From Ophryocystis elektroscirrha (lineage: Eukaryota; Apicomplexa; Conoidasida; Neogregarinorida; Ophryocystidae): DNA of 35,428 nucleotides. The translations under genes and the position numbers were made by a program. Below the pieces are notes generated by a model. It saw nothing but the letters and a program-made list of their open reading frames with translations, made no database searches and had not been told where the DNA came from. The DNA lies in contig JAQIFP010000058.1 of assembly GCA_030141585.1 (NCBI GenBank), forward strand, positions 1 through 35,428, written 5' to 3'. Shown here piece by piece: positions 10,190 to 21,542 of the stretch (position 1 is the stretch's first letter; every line of letters begins with the position of its first letter).

Positions 10190-11703
10190 TTAAGGTTTTA
10201 GCTCGTTGAATAAAGCATCATTTTTAGTTTGATCTGCCCAAATGATTCTAACACGAGTGGAGCAAATACTGCCAAATAGAAGTACTGAGTAATATTGACA
10301 CACTATTGTCTTCCATAGCATTGGTTCTTCATCTGTTTCTAAACCGCCAAACATGAAAAGAAACTGCTTAGCGCATTCCTCACTAAATTATATATTTAAG
10401 TATTATATTCACAAACCTGTCGAAAAGCAGTTTACAGTGTGCTGAGTTTGGAGGAAATAGTAAAACTTTTTGTAATCCTTGAAAACGTAGAATTTTGGAT
10501 ATAAAGTGTTTTAACTAGAACAAATTTTGATTTTTTATGATATAACCTTACAGATAATTCACATTTTTTTTTCTCACTTCTACATCTTGCTCGAGCGGCT
10601 TTAGGTAACCAAGAAACATAAACCATACGAGATCTTTCATCTTCCCACATTCCCCAGAAAGTTGGTCCTTCCATGCCACGGTTAAGTCGTAATTGTAATC
10701 GTGGCTGTAATTCTTGTTCGTGTTTTTCTTCTTTGGTATTTGGAGCTACTTTTATGTTAGGTTTTTCATTTGAAATGGGCGTGGAGTCAGGAGATTTATA
10801 TGGAAGGTCTGTTCTAGACTTTAAACTTATTAAGCTGGGTGGAGCTGTATTTCTGAATATATAGTTATATAAGTGATCTGTGAATATATCATTATACTGA
10901 TTTTTATTATTTTCATATACGTTGAAATTGAAGTCATTATTTTCAAGCATATTGACTGTATTACAGTGATTATTATTTTCATAGTATGAATTGCTTGTAT
11001 AAGGACCCTGACTTGTAGCAAGAGGATAAGTTGCCATAAATCCGCTACTATTCATGCACTGATGCCTTTGATTTTGTATATATACAGGTAGCGTATTGAA
11101 CAAATATTCATGACTATTTTCCTCAATATTTTTGGGAGAAAAATCATGAAATATTGGGTTTACATTTGTACTTGATGTTTTACTAGTCACATCACTACTT
11201 GATAAAGGGGATTTTGTTGTTAATGAACAGGCGTCGCAATATTTGGTTTTTTGCTTAAGTTTGATACAAGCTTTTTCAAATTCTTTTAAATAATCTACAA
11301 CTTCGGGTTCAACAATATTTGTTTCTTCGTATGAGGGGCTGTAAAGGTTTTGGAAATATATGCTTTGATCAGGATTTGCTTTTTCATCGCAATAGCAAAT
11401 TTCTTTATTATAATAATTATCAGGATATAATAAACTAGTTTCGTGTCCTTCAGTGTCTTTATCTGTATAACCTAAAAATAGTGTTGTACATTTATTATTT
11501 TAATTCCAATATACAGGACTATAATTTATATTAATAGTTTTGAGAAGAAATTCTTCTTTTTCTACTATATATATTCTATAACTTTAAATATATATTGTAA
11601 ATATTACTATGAAGAATGTAACAACTAGCATATACTATATGTTCTATAGTATATATAATCTAAATATATGATTACTTTGGTTTTGTAATTCTGTAACAAA
11701 CAT
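10190..11703 (-). CDS. Asn-rich protein, possible divergent AP2 (ApiAP2) DNA-binding domain
   Basis: Four exons in phase: 11676-11703 (start ATG), 10552-11471, 10417-10514 and 10190-10382; introns 204, 37 and 34 nt; 412 residues. The first 250 residues are low-complexity and rich in Asn, Tyr and Ser. At about 276-320 a segment reads FWGMWEDERSRMVYVSW, then a basic ARARCRSEKKK stretch and ELSLKHF. The spacing of aromatic, Arg and SW positions resembles the three strands of an apicomplexan AP2 domain, and a helix-like segment follows. This assignment is pattern-based and tentative; a nuclear regulatory role would follow only if it is right. The C-terminal 90 residues (ending in NELKP) match nothing I know. 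The small first exon rests on phase and a canonical donor only. The primase start lies 93 bp downstream of the stop. Confidence 0.7.
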
Positions 11704-13023
11704 TATGATGCTTAAATTTGCTAGTTAAAAAAATCTTTTTGTCATAATATGGGGTAACAGTAATTTTTGCTTGATTGTATGAAGATGAGATAAAAAATTT
11801 AATACGTATATATATATAGATGGCCTTCTCTAAATTAATTTGTTTATTTTGTTAAACGAACTTTATCCGGATTTGAACTAAAAGTTTTAACGGTGATTTA
11901 TGAGCTTAAAGAATAATAATTATGAAATTAAAAAAAATACAAAAAGATATATGTCTAGAAATTAATTTTGCATCGAGCTGTAGGGTAGTACAAACAAAAA
12001 CACCACCAGAAATTTATTTAATTAAATCAAATTCAATATCATTGCGATGGTTTTATATAACCAACTTTGCAATAAATACGCTAATAAGAGTAATCGTTTT
12101 ATAAACTGGAGTTTAAAAGTACAAATTTGTTTTCCGAGTGTACTTTTAATATTGAAAAATTATTTTTTTTCTGGTAATAACATAGATTTCAACAACAATT
12201 ATTATTCAATAATATCATCGTAAGGCAATTAGATTAATTTTGATGTGTCTAATATTTTGAGACATATCCTTTACTTTATGATAAGTCAATAATTAGACAC
12301 TTTTCAAAAAATTCAATTATTCAGTCTCAGTTATAATTGTATGCATACAAAATTCTCAAAAAAATCAATAAATTGACATATTGGATGATGTTCATTACAA
12401 TAGTTAGTTTGAATAGCAACCTATCACAGCGTTAATCATTTAAAATGTATAAGTAATTTATATTGTATGAATAATTTTAATACTAGTGAATATTGTATAG
12501 AGATTTATGCAATTTATCTTATTGATTGATGTTTATTTTTTATTAATAAATAATTGAAATAATAGTGTAATAGGCAAGATAATTCAGCTGATGATTATAT
12601 GAGATACAGGTTTTTAAAGAATTTTCACATATTTATTCAAATATACACTGTACCCATAACTCTTGATTTTCATTATTTCCAAGAGATTACGTGAAATTAA
12701 GTATTATGCGTTTTATGTACGTAAATTTGTTGATAGTCTTAATTGAATGTGACTTTGAGGTATATGCTTTTCCATACAACTAAGCTAATGTTCACAGTAT
12801 TTGGTGAACATTTTCGACAATTATAATAAAAATAAGCTGTATCAGTAAGTAACAGTTGGGTGTTCAGTATATATAAGTAGTGAAAAATGATTCATTATAA
12901 AAGATGAGAAGTAAAGTTGGTCAAAAAAACAACTAGAACAATATAAAAATACTAATTTATACGAAAAAGTAAATATAAATTATGCTAAAGCGCCATATGA
13001 CTTGTCATCGTGATTTTGCTTTT
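11704..13023. other. AT-rich intergenic region upstream of the tRNA pair
   Basis: No open frame with protein-like composition is present; a 60-codon frame at 11922-12104 has neither neighbours in phase nor a recognisable motif. The region serves as the upstream region of the minus-strand gene ending at 10190 and as the 5' flank of the tRNA genes. Confidence 0.55.
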
Positions 13024-13106
13024 GTACGTATGCCCGAGCGGTTAAGGGGGCGGACTTAAGATCCCCTGGTCGTCAGACCGCGTGGGTTCGAATCCCACTG
13101 CGTACA
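13024..13106 (+). tRNA. tRNA-Leu(UAA), copy 1
   Basis: 83 nt without an intron. The 7-bp acceptor stem (GTACGTA with TGCGTAC, one G-T pair), a CCCG/AGGG D arm, the anticodon loop CTTAAGA (anticodon UAA), a long variable arm with a GGTC/GACC stem as required for a class II leucine tRNA, and a GTGGG/CCCAC T arm with TTCGAAT are all present, followed by discriminator A. The anticodon stem has a C28-C42 mismatch. CCA is not encoded, as expected for a eukaryotic nuclear gene. Confidence 0.97.
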
Positions 13107-13107
13107 C

Positions 13108-13112
13108 TTTTT
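13108..13112 (+). terminator. Pol III T-run after tRNA-Leu copy 1
   Basis: Five consecutive T residues begin one base after the discriminator base, the usual RNA polymerase III stop signal. Confidence 0.75.
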
Positions 13113-13164
13113 GCAAAAAAAATACTATTTACGGAATAATGCTTTTTTAGTAAACTGATCGGCT

Positions 13165-13247
13165 GTACGTATGCCCGAGCGGTTAAGGGGGCGGACTTAA
13201 GATCCCCTGGTCGTCAGACCGCGTGGGTTCGAATCCCACTGCGTACA
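13165..13247 (+). tRNA. tRNA-Leu(UAA), copy 2
   Basis: Identical over all 83 nt to copy 1, including the C28-C42 mismatch, and 58 bp downstream of it in the same orientation. The flanks share no clear similarity except a few bases just before the genes. Unlike copy 1, no T-run follows: the tRNA is followed by TATTATTACTCC, which is already the 3' end of the minus-strand hydrolase gene. Confidence 0.97.
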
Positions 13248-13252
13248 TATTA

Positions 13253-16200
13253 TTACTCCAAAATTGGTAATTTTAGGAATGAGGGATGATTTTGATTATG
13301 TAAAGGAATATTCCAAGTACGGGGTTGCTCTACGTGTATTCCACGTCCTCTAACCTCTCTTAATTTCTCTTTACCGCCACCAGCTTTTATAGCTGATAAC
13401 AAAGAACTGTCTAGTAGATCTGCATCTTCCTTTGTTTGAGTATGACTCCAACGAAAGTTGGCACGGTCAGCACCAACCAGACTAAGACGTATGATATGAC
13501 CGGGGCGGAAATACCAAGCAATAGGTTCAAAACTTAGAACGACGCATTCAGTGCCGCCTATATAAAAAAAAAAAATCAAAAAACACTGGATATTGCAATG
13601 CAATCAATTTTCTATATATAGAATTAATAATTGCCGATAATAATATAACCAATTATTATAGTTTTATAAGTACCTATGGTAAAATGGTGAGCTAGACGGT
13701 CTCCTGTTTGATAAACTATGTCCGCAGAACCTATCCGAGATTTTTGACGAAGAGTGGCGTCATAGGGTCTAAGACGATCAGCATCTAATGGAGGAAAAGT
13801 GCAGCTAGCCCAGTTTGATAATCCAGAGATATTTTGAGATTTATTCAGCGCTAATGTTGGCCTATGCGATAAAAGTATTCTTCCTTCAGTAACATAGTGT
13901 ACTCTATTATTAACTAAATCAATGTCTTCAAGATATGCAAATACAGTAACATCCATTACAGGAATAGGCAGTAATTTATTCACTTGCACTTTCTTTTGGT
14001 TATTGAAGAATTCTCTGCGTATATCTCCAGCTTTTTGGATTAATTCTTCGTTTAAGTTGAGGGAAAATCGCAATATTGGACTACCTACAACTCTTAAGGG
14101 TCTAGTTAAAGGAGAGGAACTAAACATAAGCATATTTCCCGTTGAAGTTCCAAAGGAAAATGACCAGTATGGATAGTTAAAGAACTGGCTTAATACCAAA
14201 GATATTTCCTTTCGTTTATTTATAGACTTTGGTTTCAATTCACGGTATGAATGAGATTGCATTCGAAATGGGTGTTTAGCTATAACCCATCTTGATAATC
14301 CACGTGTAGTTGCATTATAATCAACATCGTAACTTATGTAATTTATATTTGAGTATTTTTCTTCATTCTCAAAAGCCCCATGAGTAAGGTTACTTAATAA
14401 TTTATATGAATATTCTAAAGGAGCTTGATTTGGGCTCTGATTTTGTGGGTTCAGGTTACATTTGTCCACAATCATTTGCGACAAAATGTATAATAGAGTT
14501 TTTTTTTTGAAGTAGTTCATCGAAACAATTAAATTTTTGTATATTGAAGTTTTAAGAATATCCAATTTACATTTCAAATGATTAATTTTTTTATCATAGT
14601 ATGATTCTGGTTTTTCGAATTTAGTCTCTGTGGCGTCAAATATAAGATCTAACTCTTTCACGTTTCGAGGAGGAAACTCATTTGAGGCTATCCATCGCTC
14701 TTCACCAACAGACCAGAAATGAACTGGTGCTATCATTGATTTTGCCGCGTTATTTAATGTCCAGCATTTATTTCGCATGGAACAATCCAAGAATCTGAAA
14801 CAATAAATGAATAAATGAGCACTCTATTAAAACATTTGAGCAGTTTTGAATATAACATCCAATTATTAGTACAAATAATTATTCAAATTCTTGTTGTTTA
14901 ACAGATCTAGTCTAATTACTTTCTATATATGACAAACTTTATAATAATTTCTTTGTATGTCCATATATGAATTATTTATTATTAATAAATATCATAAATA
15001 TAATTATTACCTTATTATATCCCAATACATCTCGATTTCAAAATGAGAGTGCGAACCTCCAGAGTAGGGAGAACAATTTTGTCTACCTGTATGTGTCCAT
15101 GGGCCAATTATTAATTTGTGATTAGCCTAATTCAAATAAAAACCACATATTTTACCGTAGTCTTATTATCATTTTGCAATGCTTCAAATAAACGAGCTGC
15201 TCCTCTAACACTAGATGCATCACAATAGCCCCCCACTATATATACTGAAGTCTAATTAAAATTATGACTATTATTATTTAAGTACATCAGAATTTCGAAT
15301 TTTTGTAGGAATACTTTCAGGGACACCGAATTGGGTAACCGCTATTTTAATAGACTCTTTACCAGACGGGTGAGGAAATACCACAAAATCATCTGTATAA
15401 TGAATGAATTCGACCATGTGGCTCATGTTCCAATTAGCGCTGTGCTGTTTTATTGCTATAGGAAGAGATGATTCACGTGATTTCACAGGTGCAGCAATTC
15501 CGAAAGTAAATATAAACTAAAAGGTCACGATAAACTTTAATATATATAGCGTATGTATTCAAATAAATAAAACATTTTCTTTCAAAGTATAATTAATTCT
15601 TGTTTGCTTAAAAATACTATTCTACATATATGGTATTCAATAATGCGTTATGTAACAAATATTATTATACCGACACATAATTTATATAATATAACCTTAT
15701 ATGTCTAACTACTATATGTGTACATATGTATATATTTATATATGTATGTATATAGTATATATGTATTTATGTATATATGTATAGATGTATATAAGTATAT
15801 AGGTATATATATATATGTATATATAGATTTATGTACGTATATTTATTGTCTTACTCCAGATGTCAATTGCCAGTCATAACTGAAATCAAGAAGCATATGT
15901 TTTTTTGGTGTACCGGATTTTTCAAAAGCCATTGTAAGACCGGTATAATCTTCAACGAAAGCAGAACAAACAATACCACCCGGCTGAATTAAATCGTGAA
16001 CAACATTAACTAGTTAAAAGTGACACGAAAAATTAAATACCTGGTGTAAATAGCGCTAAGACAGCTTTTATGTCACTCATTGCAGCTAAATGTAAACCTG
16101 TCATGCCATCGTACGAAAAACCCCCTGTAGCAACTTTTCCGTCATACCAAAATTGTTCAGAAAGCCAATTCTTCAAAAACTAACATGGAAATTCAATAAT

Positions 16201-18522
16201 AATTTCGTAGTATTCACAACAGCAATAAACTATTTATCAATGAAATATGTTAAATATAACAACATATAATCTTTAGAGTAATTAAAGCTTAAATCGGCTA
16301 CATGCACATTTCCCATTTTATCACCAACATCTTATATCAAATACGTTGAATAGTGCAAAAATAATATAATTTCTATATATATATATATAGATATATGTAT
16401 AGATATATGTATAGATATATGTATAGATATATTTATTTGCTTATACACACATACATTATTATATATATTACGGATGTGTAAGCAAATATCATCCTAACTT
16501 TATGAATTTATTTATTTGATTAATTTGCTTTTAAGTTCTTACTTTGAAGTCTGCAAATTCAGTTGGAGAAAGATCCACAGGTCTGTATCCAAACGAAGCT
16601 CCAGTCCCTCTGGTGTCAGCAACAATCACTATATAGCCATTAGTAACAAGTGCATCAACGAGCTGCCAGCTCCATACATTTGCAGTTGAACTTCCCATGG
16701 GTTGACCCCAGAGTGAAATCATTGTAAAAGGCCATTTTATGGTCATTCTTCTATTATAACGAGTTATTGTCAATAGAGATTGTGTTGTGTGTCCAGGTTC
16801 TTTTTGTCTTAATGAAGTGCGCTTTGGCAACTTCAAATATTTCTCATACATGGATTTATAAGCAGGTTCCGAAATAAAGTCCAATACATTATATACTAAG
16901 TTGGGAGGCATATAAATATCGGCAGCTAGTTCTACACCATCTACCATTTGGATATATTTAGAAATAACTACAGGAAGCTCTTTTTTAGAAGATATTAAAA
17001 AATCGACATTTATATGAGGTTTGAAATCTATCCAATGATGATCATTTGCTACTGGAGTGGGTATACCTGATAAGAAGTAATTTCCAACTAATAGAATAGA
17101 GGCTATCATAAGTGAATAAACTGTAAAATAACGTATTTTAGCAAAACGGTAGACTGCTACTAAATTAGTTATGAATCCGAATACGTCTATATAGAACATC
17201 ATAGTTAAGACATATGGAATAATATTATAAAGAAATTCATCTGTATCGCAGTATTTGAATATATACAAACTATTTACTACTGAAAAGAAATTATCGCTTC
17301 CATCATGGATTTGTAAATGTGTTTTATTGAGCTGATTAAGTTGTATACGATGATGTATATATATCCAAATATCTGGATATAGCACAGTTTTGAACATTAG
17401 GCCTCCAAATATGTTACCCGTCAAATTAAGAAGTAAATTAAAAGACGTTATAAGACCAAAAAAAGTAACACGTTTTGTATATGATGCAGCTGATGATAAC
17501 CATAATAAAATGACCCATTTAAATACCATAATTGCTATCCCATTTCTTATATATTCAGCAAGTGGTATATGTATATGCGGATGTCCATCAATATGGGGAT
17601 GAACAAGACTTATAAATTTGCTTAATATTTCTAATTCTTCCATATTAGAATTTGGCCTCAATAATTCTACAGATGGGTGTTTCGGAGGTTTAACAAATAT
17701 GTCATGATCCCATACGTTCATTCTTAGAATAAAGTAATGCATTCCAAAGGATACTGTTAATAGCAATATTCTTAATTGTATCATGTGATCTATGGAACAC
17801 CAATCCACACATCTTTTATATAAAAGGCGGAAAAAACTTTTAATACTATACTTCAGATTAATTAACATATTTACTGTATTTGCGTTCAACTCCATATATT
17901 TACATTTTATGATATTCAGTATTTTTGCCAAAGATAAATGAAATATAAAATTCCATGTAATTATAAATGCACTGTCCTTTCCTTCATTTATTGCACTATT
18001 AAAATCCGTTGTTAGTAATACAGGTTTTTCAGTTTCAGTAGTACACGGTTTATATTCCTTTAGGAATTCCGATGCAGAATAATTCTTTCTATAAATTAAT
18101 GGTGTATCTAATAATGAAGGTAAACTATTGTTGTAATTGTCTGTATAACCAAGTGTACTACTAGCCTCCAAAGATCTGCGCTTTTTATTACGTATACCAA
18201 ATAAATTACAGGGTGACATATTATTACTACTCTCAGTAGGTTTATATGTGTATCTATTAGACGGGGAAATAGTTGTATAAAAATTGAACTTTCGTAACTT
18301 GGGTGATTTAGCATTTTTAGTTGATACATTAATACGCTCACAAAAATATGAACAATCAGAAGGCAAATTAATTATGTTGCAAGTATTTAATCGCATTCTT
18401 TTTTTGTTTTCCCATGTTTTGGATTGGTAAAGGATAGACTCAGACGATGTCTTACATATATGTAATTTTCTCGTTTCATAATTTATGTTCGTATCATCTA
18501 AAAATTGTCTTCTTGTTATCAT
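13253..18522 (-). CDS. Multi-span membrane protein with C-terminal CocE/X-Pro peptidase-like hydrolase domain
   Basis: About 1390 residues. Exons, in order: 16543-18522, a small exon near 16308-16330, 16041-16179, 15855-16009, 15286-15516, 15156-15251, 15011-15126, 13674-14794 and 13253-13557. The first 500 residues hold a polar N terminus and about six hydrophobic spans (about 183-490). The rest is an alpha/beta hydrolase of the CocE/NonD, peptidase S15 type: DGVELAADIYMP, TRGTGASFG, nucleophile serine in GGFSYDGMTG, PGGI, the QHSANWNM block, VGGYCDASSVRG (acid residue), IGPWTHTG (catalytic His) and a C-terminal beta-sandwich domain with FRPGHIIRLSLVGAD. Such enzymes cleave esters, amides or X-Pro peptides; the substrate here cannot be inferred. 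The splice between the first two exons is out of phase by one base with canonical GT-AG, so that junction is uncertain. Introns of 29, 31 and 34 nt alternate with ones of 116-338 nt. Confidence 0.9.
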
Positions 18523-19627
18523 TTTATCTAATTGAGATTTTAAAGCATAATTTCGGTGTAGTTATGCTTTTCTCGTAAACTATTTTTCTTTGAAACCGGG
18601 AGTGGTTACTGCTATACATATATATCTTAAATGTTAAAAAAAAATTAAGATCAGAATCATAATAAAAAAACGATCAATAGCGAATGTTTTGCAGATGTAA
18701 TGGTTAATTTAGTCGTATTTCATAATATGTAAAAATTTAGTTAAGAGTAACAATAATTTTGTTTCGAAGCGCCTTATAAATTTTGTTTTTTATATACATA
18801 GAAATAATTACTTTGAGTTATTTAATTTAACTTATTTTTAACTGTTTAAAGTACACACTAATGTATTGATATATTTTTTTTTTAATTTTATATAACATAG
18901 ATTAATAAATCATGTTTTACAAATAAGCGTAATTTTAATAATGCAGTTGAAATGTTTCAGAAAAAAAAAAAATTTTATATTCAGAAAAAAACATAAGAGT
19001 GTTAATATTAAAAAAAAAAATTATAATAATAATATAAGATAGTATACAAAACATATATTTATATAAAGCTGTATTATACATCCTTTTATTTAATACTAAT
19101 ATGAATTTAACAAATATTTATCATTAATTTATTCATAATTCAGTATGGGTAGATCAAACAAATAGATTAATAAAAAAAAAACCGTTATATGATACCTTAT
19201 ATCATGTAACACATCTCATGAATATAAATGAGTGTACAGAGTGCTTAATAATTGTTTATATTAAGTTATAATAATTGATGGTTTATTATATTAAATCCAC
19301 AGAACACATTCTCACTATATACGAGTATATATATATACTTAGATAAAAGAATGTAATTGACAGTATTTAATAATAACAAAATTATAGAAGGAGTATACGT
19401 ATATATAAATTATATTTTGTACTTTAATATGCAAAGTAGCTTCATGTATATATATAATGTATGTTTACCAAAAAAAAATTTGTTTAAATAGAAAAACATA
19501 TTTGACGTATAATAAGCAGGTGTTTAGTTAAATATATAATATAAGGTTAACATATTTTAAGATTTATTAGATGTATGATGTTAAAATAATAAATGTAAAT
19601 ATTCTTGTAAATAAAGTTGTGCTTAGA
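18523..19627. other. Divergent intergenic region
   Basis: Shared upstream region of the hydrolase (-) and the transporter (+). It holds several A- and T-runs of 9-12 bp and a few TATATA stretches but no coding or RNA gene signal that I can see. It probably holds both promoters. Confidence 0.6.
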
Positions 19628-20160
19628 ATGGCAGAAGATCTCAAACTAAATCCACCTCTTCAACGGCAAAACGCTTACGGAAAATCCTTTATACGGAAGC
19701 TACAAGTTATGCAGCAAATTCCGATATGTATAAACTCTATGTACTCAATACATCCTACCCTAGTCAACCTCATGTTTTCTTAAACGAAATGAAGTTAAAA
19801 TTTTTTGAATTGGGTCGATCGAAATTATCTCGACGGAGTTTGCTTTTGCTTCATTCCTCTTTTTATTGGTTTCAATTTTTGAACATGTTCTATGAAAGTC
19901 CTGTAACTTTTGACGGTGTAGTTGTGGATGCTTATTTTCTCCTAGCCTGCCTATTAGTTTACTTATTTGTTATAATTCCTGTTCTATCATTACAGCTTTC
20001 TTTATCACAGTACTTTAAGGGGTCATATGTGGTATGATACCATTGTATATATACACAAGTTTACAAACTAATAATGTATCTATAGTTAATTTGATTCATG
20101 TTTAACTTTTATAATTTAATTAGGAAACTATACAAATAAACTAAAACCACTATATAAATG

Positions 20161-20202
<42 letters not shown>

Positions 20203-20486
20203 ACATATATACATACATATATATACAAACATACATATATACATATATACATTCATATATACATATATATATACATAGTTAAATACATGTATACATACAT
20301 GTATACATACATATATACATACATATATACATACATATATACATACATATATACATACATATATACATACATATATACATACATATATACATATGTAGAT
20401 ACATACATACATATATACATATATACATATATACATATATACATATATACATATATACATAGATACATATATACATATATACATAT

Positions 20487-20517
<31 letters not shown>

Positions 20518-21510
20518 CATATATATATGTATATATGTATATACATATATAGATAAATTACATACATACGCATATATATATAATATAATAAATATACTAT
20601 TAAATAAAATTATATACACTAGTTATAGCGCAGATATCCATACATTAAAAAATCAAATATGCACAATTGCTCAGAAAATATATACTGCCGTAAATACACT
20701 TTTTATTGGATTTAATGTTTTCCACTTGGGAGAAAATTTGATGAGATCTTGTGAATTAATTCGAACCACTGCTATGACGATTGCATATGCAATAAAAGAA
20801 CTAAAAATTTATTTGTATAAAATGATGTTCTTAAACCCCGTCACTGCTTGTACGAGATACATTGAAAATCCTTACTACTGTACCTTGGACGTCGATTGTA
20901 TACAAAATATGAAGTTATATAACTGCGACGTAAATAAAGTACGATTTAAATATGCATTTATTAAATATAGTAATTATAGATATGCTTTTACATATATGAG
21001 GAAATATGTGTATAATATAATAAATATATATATATACAATTAAATATATATTTGTTTGATTACTGCATAAAATATTTTATAATAAAAATAATACTATACA
21101 GTTATAAAATAATTATTTAATATAAACTATAACACTACAGTAAATAATTAATTATATAATTTAATTAATTTTTTATTTTCAATGTTAAGATGCTATCAAA
21201 CTGGAAAACAATTAAGCTCCCGTTTATGTCTGTATACTTACATTACCCATTGTTTATCTGTTTCTCATTAATATTAGCTTTGACTTATCTATATCACATA
21301 TGTTCTAACCGAACCAAGCGGGAAAGTAAGTATCATCATAAAATAAACCATTCTTAGTCAGTTTACGCGCAACTTATGGGGCATATGCAATTTTTTTTTT
21401 TATTAGCTGCAGTATATTTTTAGCTCCTGGTAGTCAATTAGGCGTTCAACATTTAACAAGTATGTCTATTTCATATACGAAGTTAAATTAATTTGTAATT
21501 ATATATAAGA

Positions 21511-21542
<32 letters not shown>

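Noticed and set aside
11922..12104. 60-codon open frame in the intergenic region
   Set aside because: Length expected by chance; no motif, neighbouring exon or conserved composition.
13922..14176. 84-codon frame antisense to the hydrolase
   Set aside because: Overlaps a well-supported conserved exon on the other strand.
20128..20619. Long open frames on both strands (up to 163 codons), rich in Tyr, Ile, Cys and Val
   Set aside because: They are produced by a 12-bp repeat whose period is a multiple of three; the same happens at 9468-9759, 26059-26413, 27468-27753, 33095-33331 and 34240-34581.
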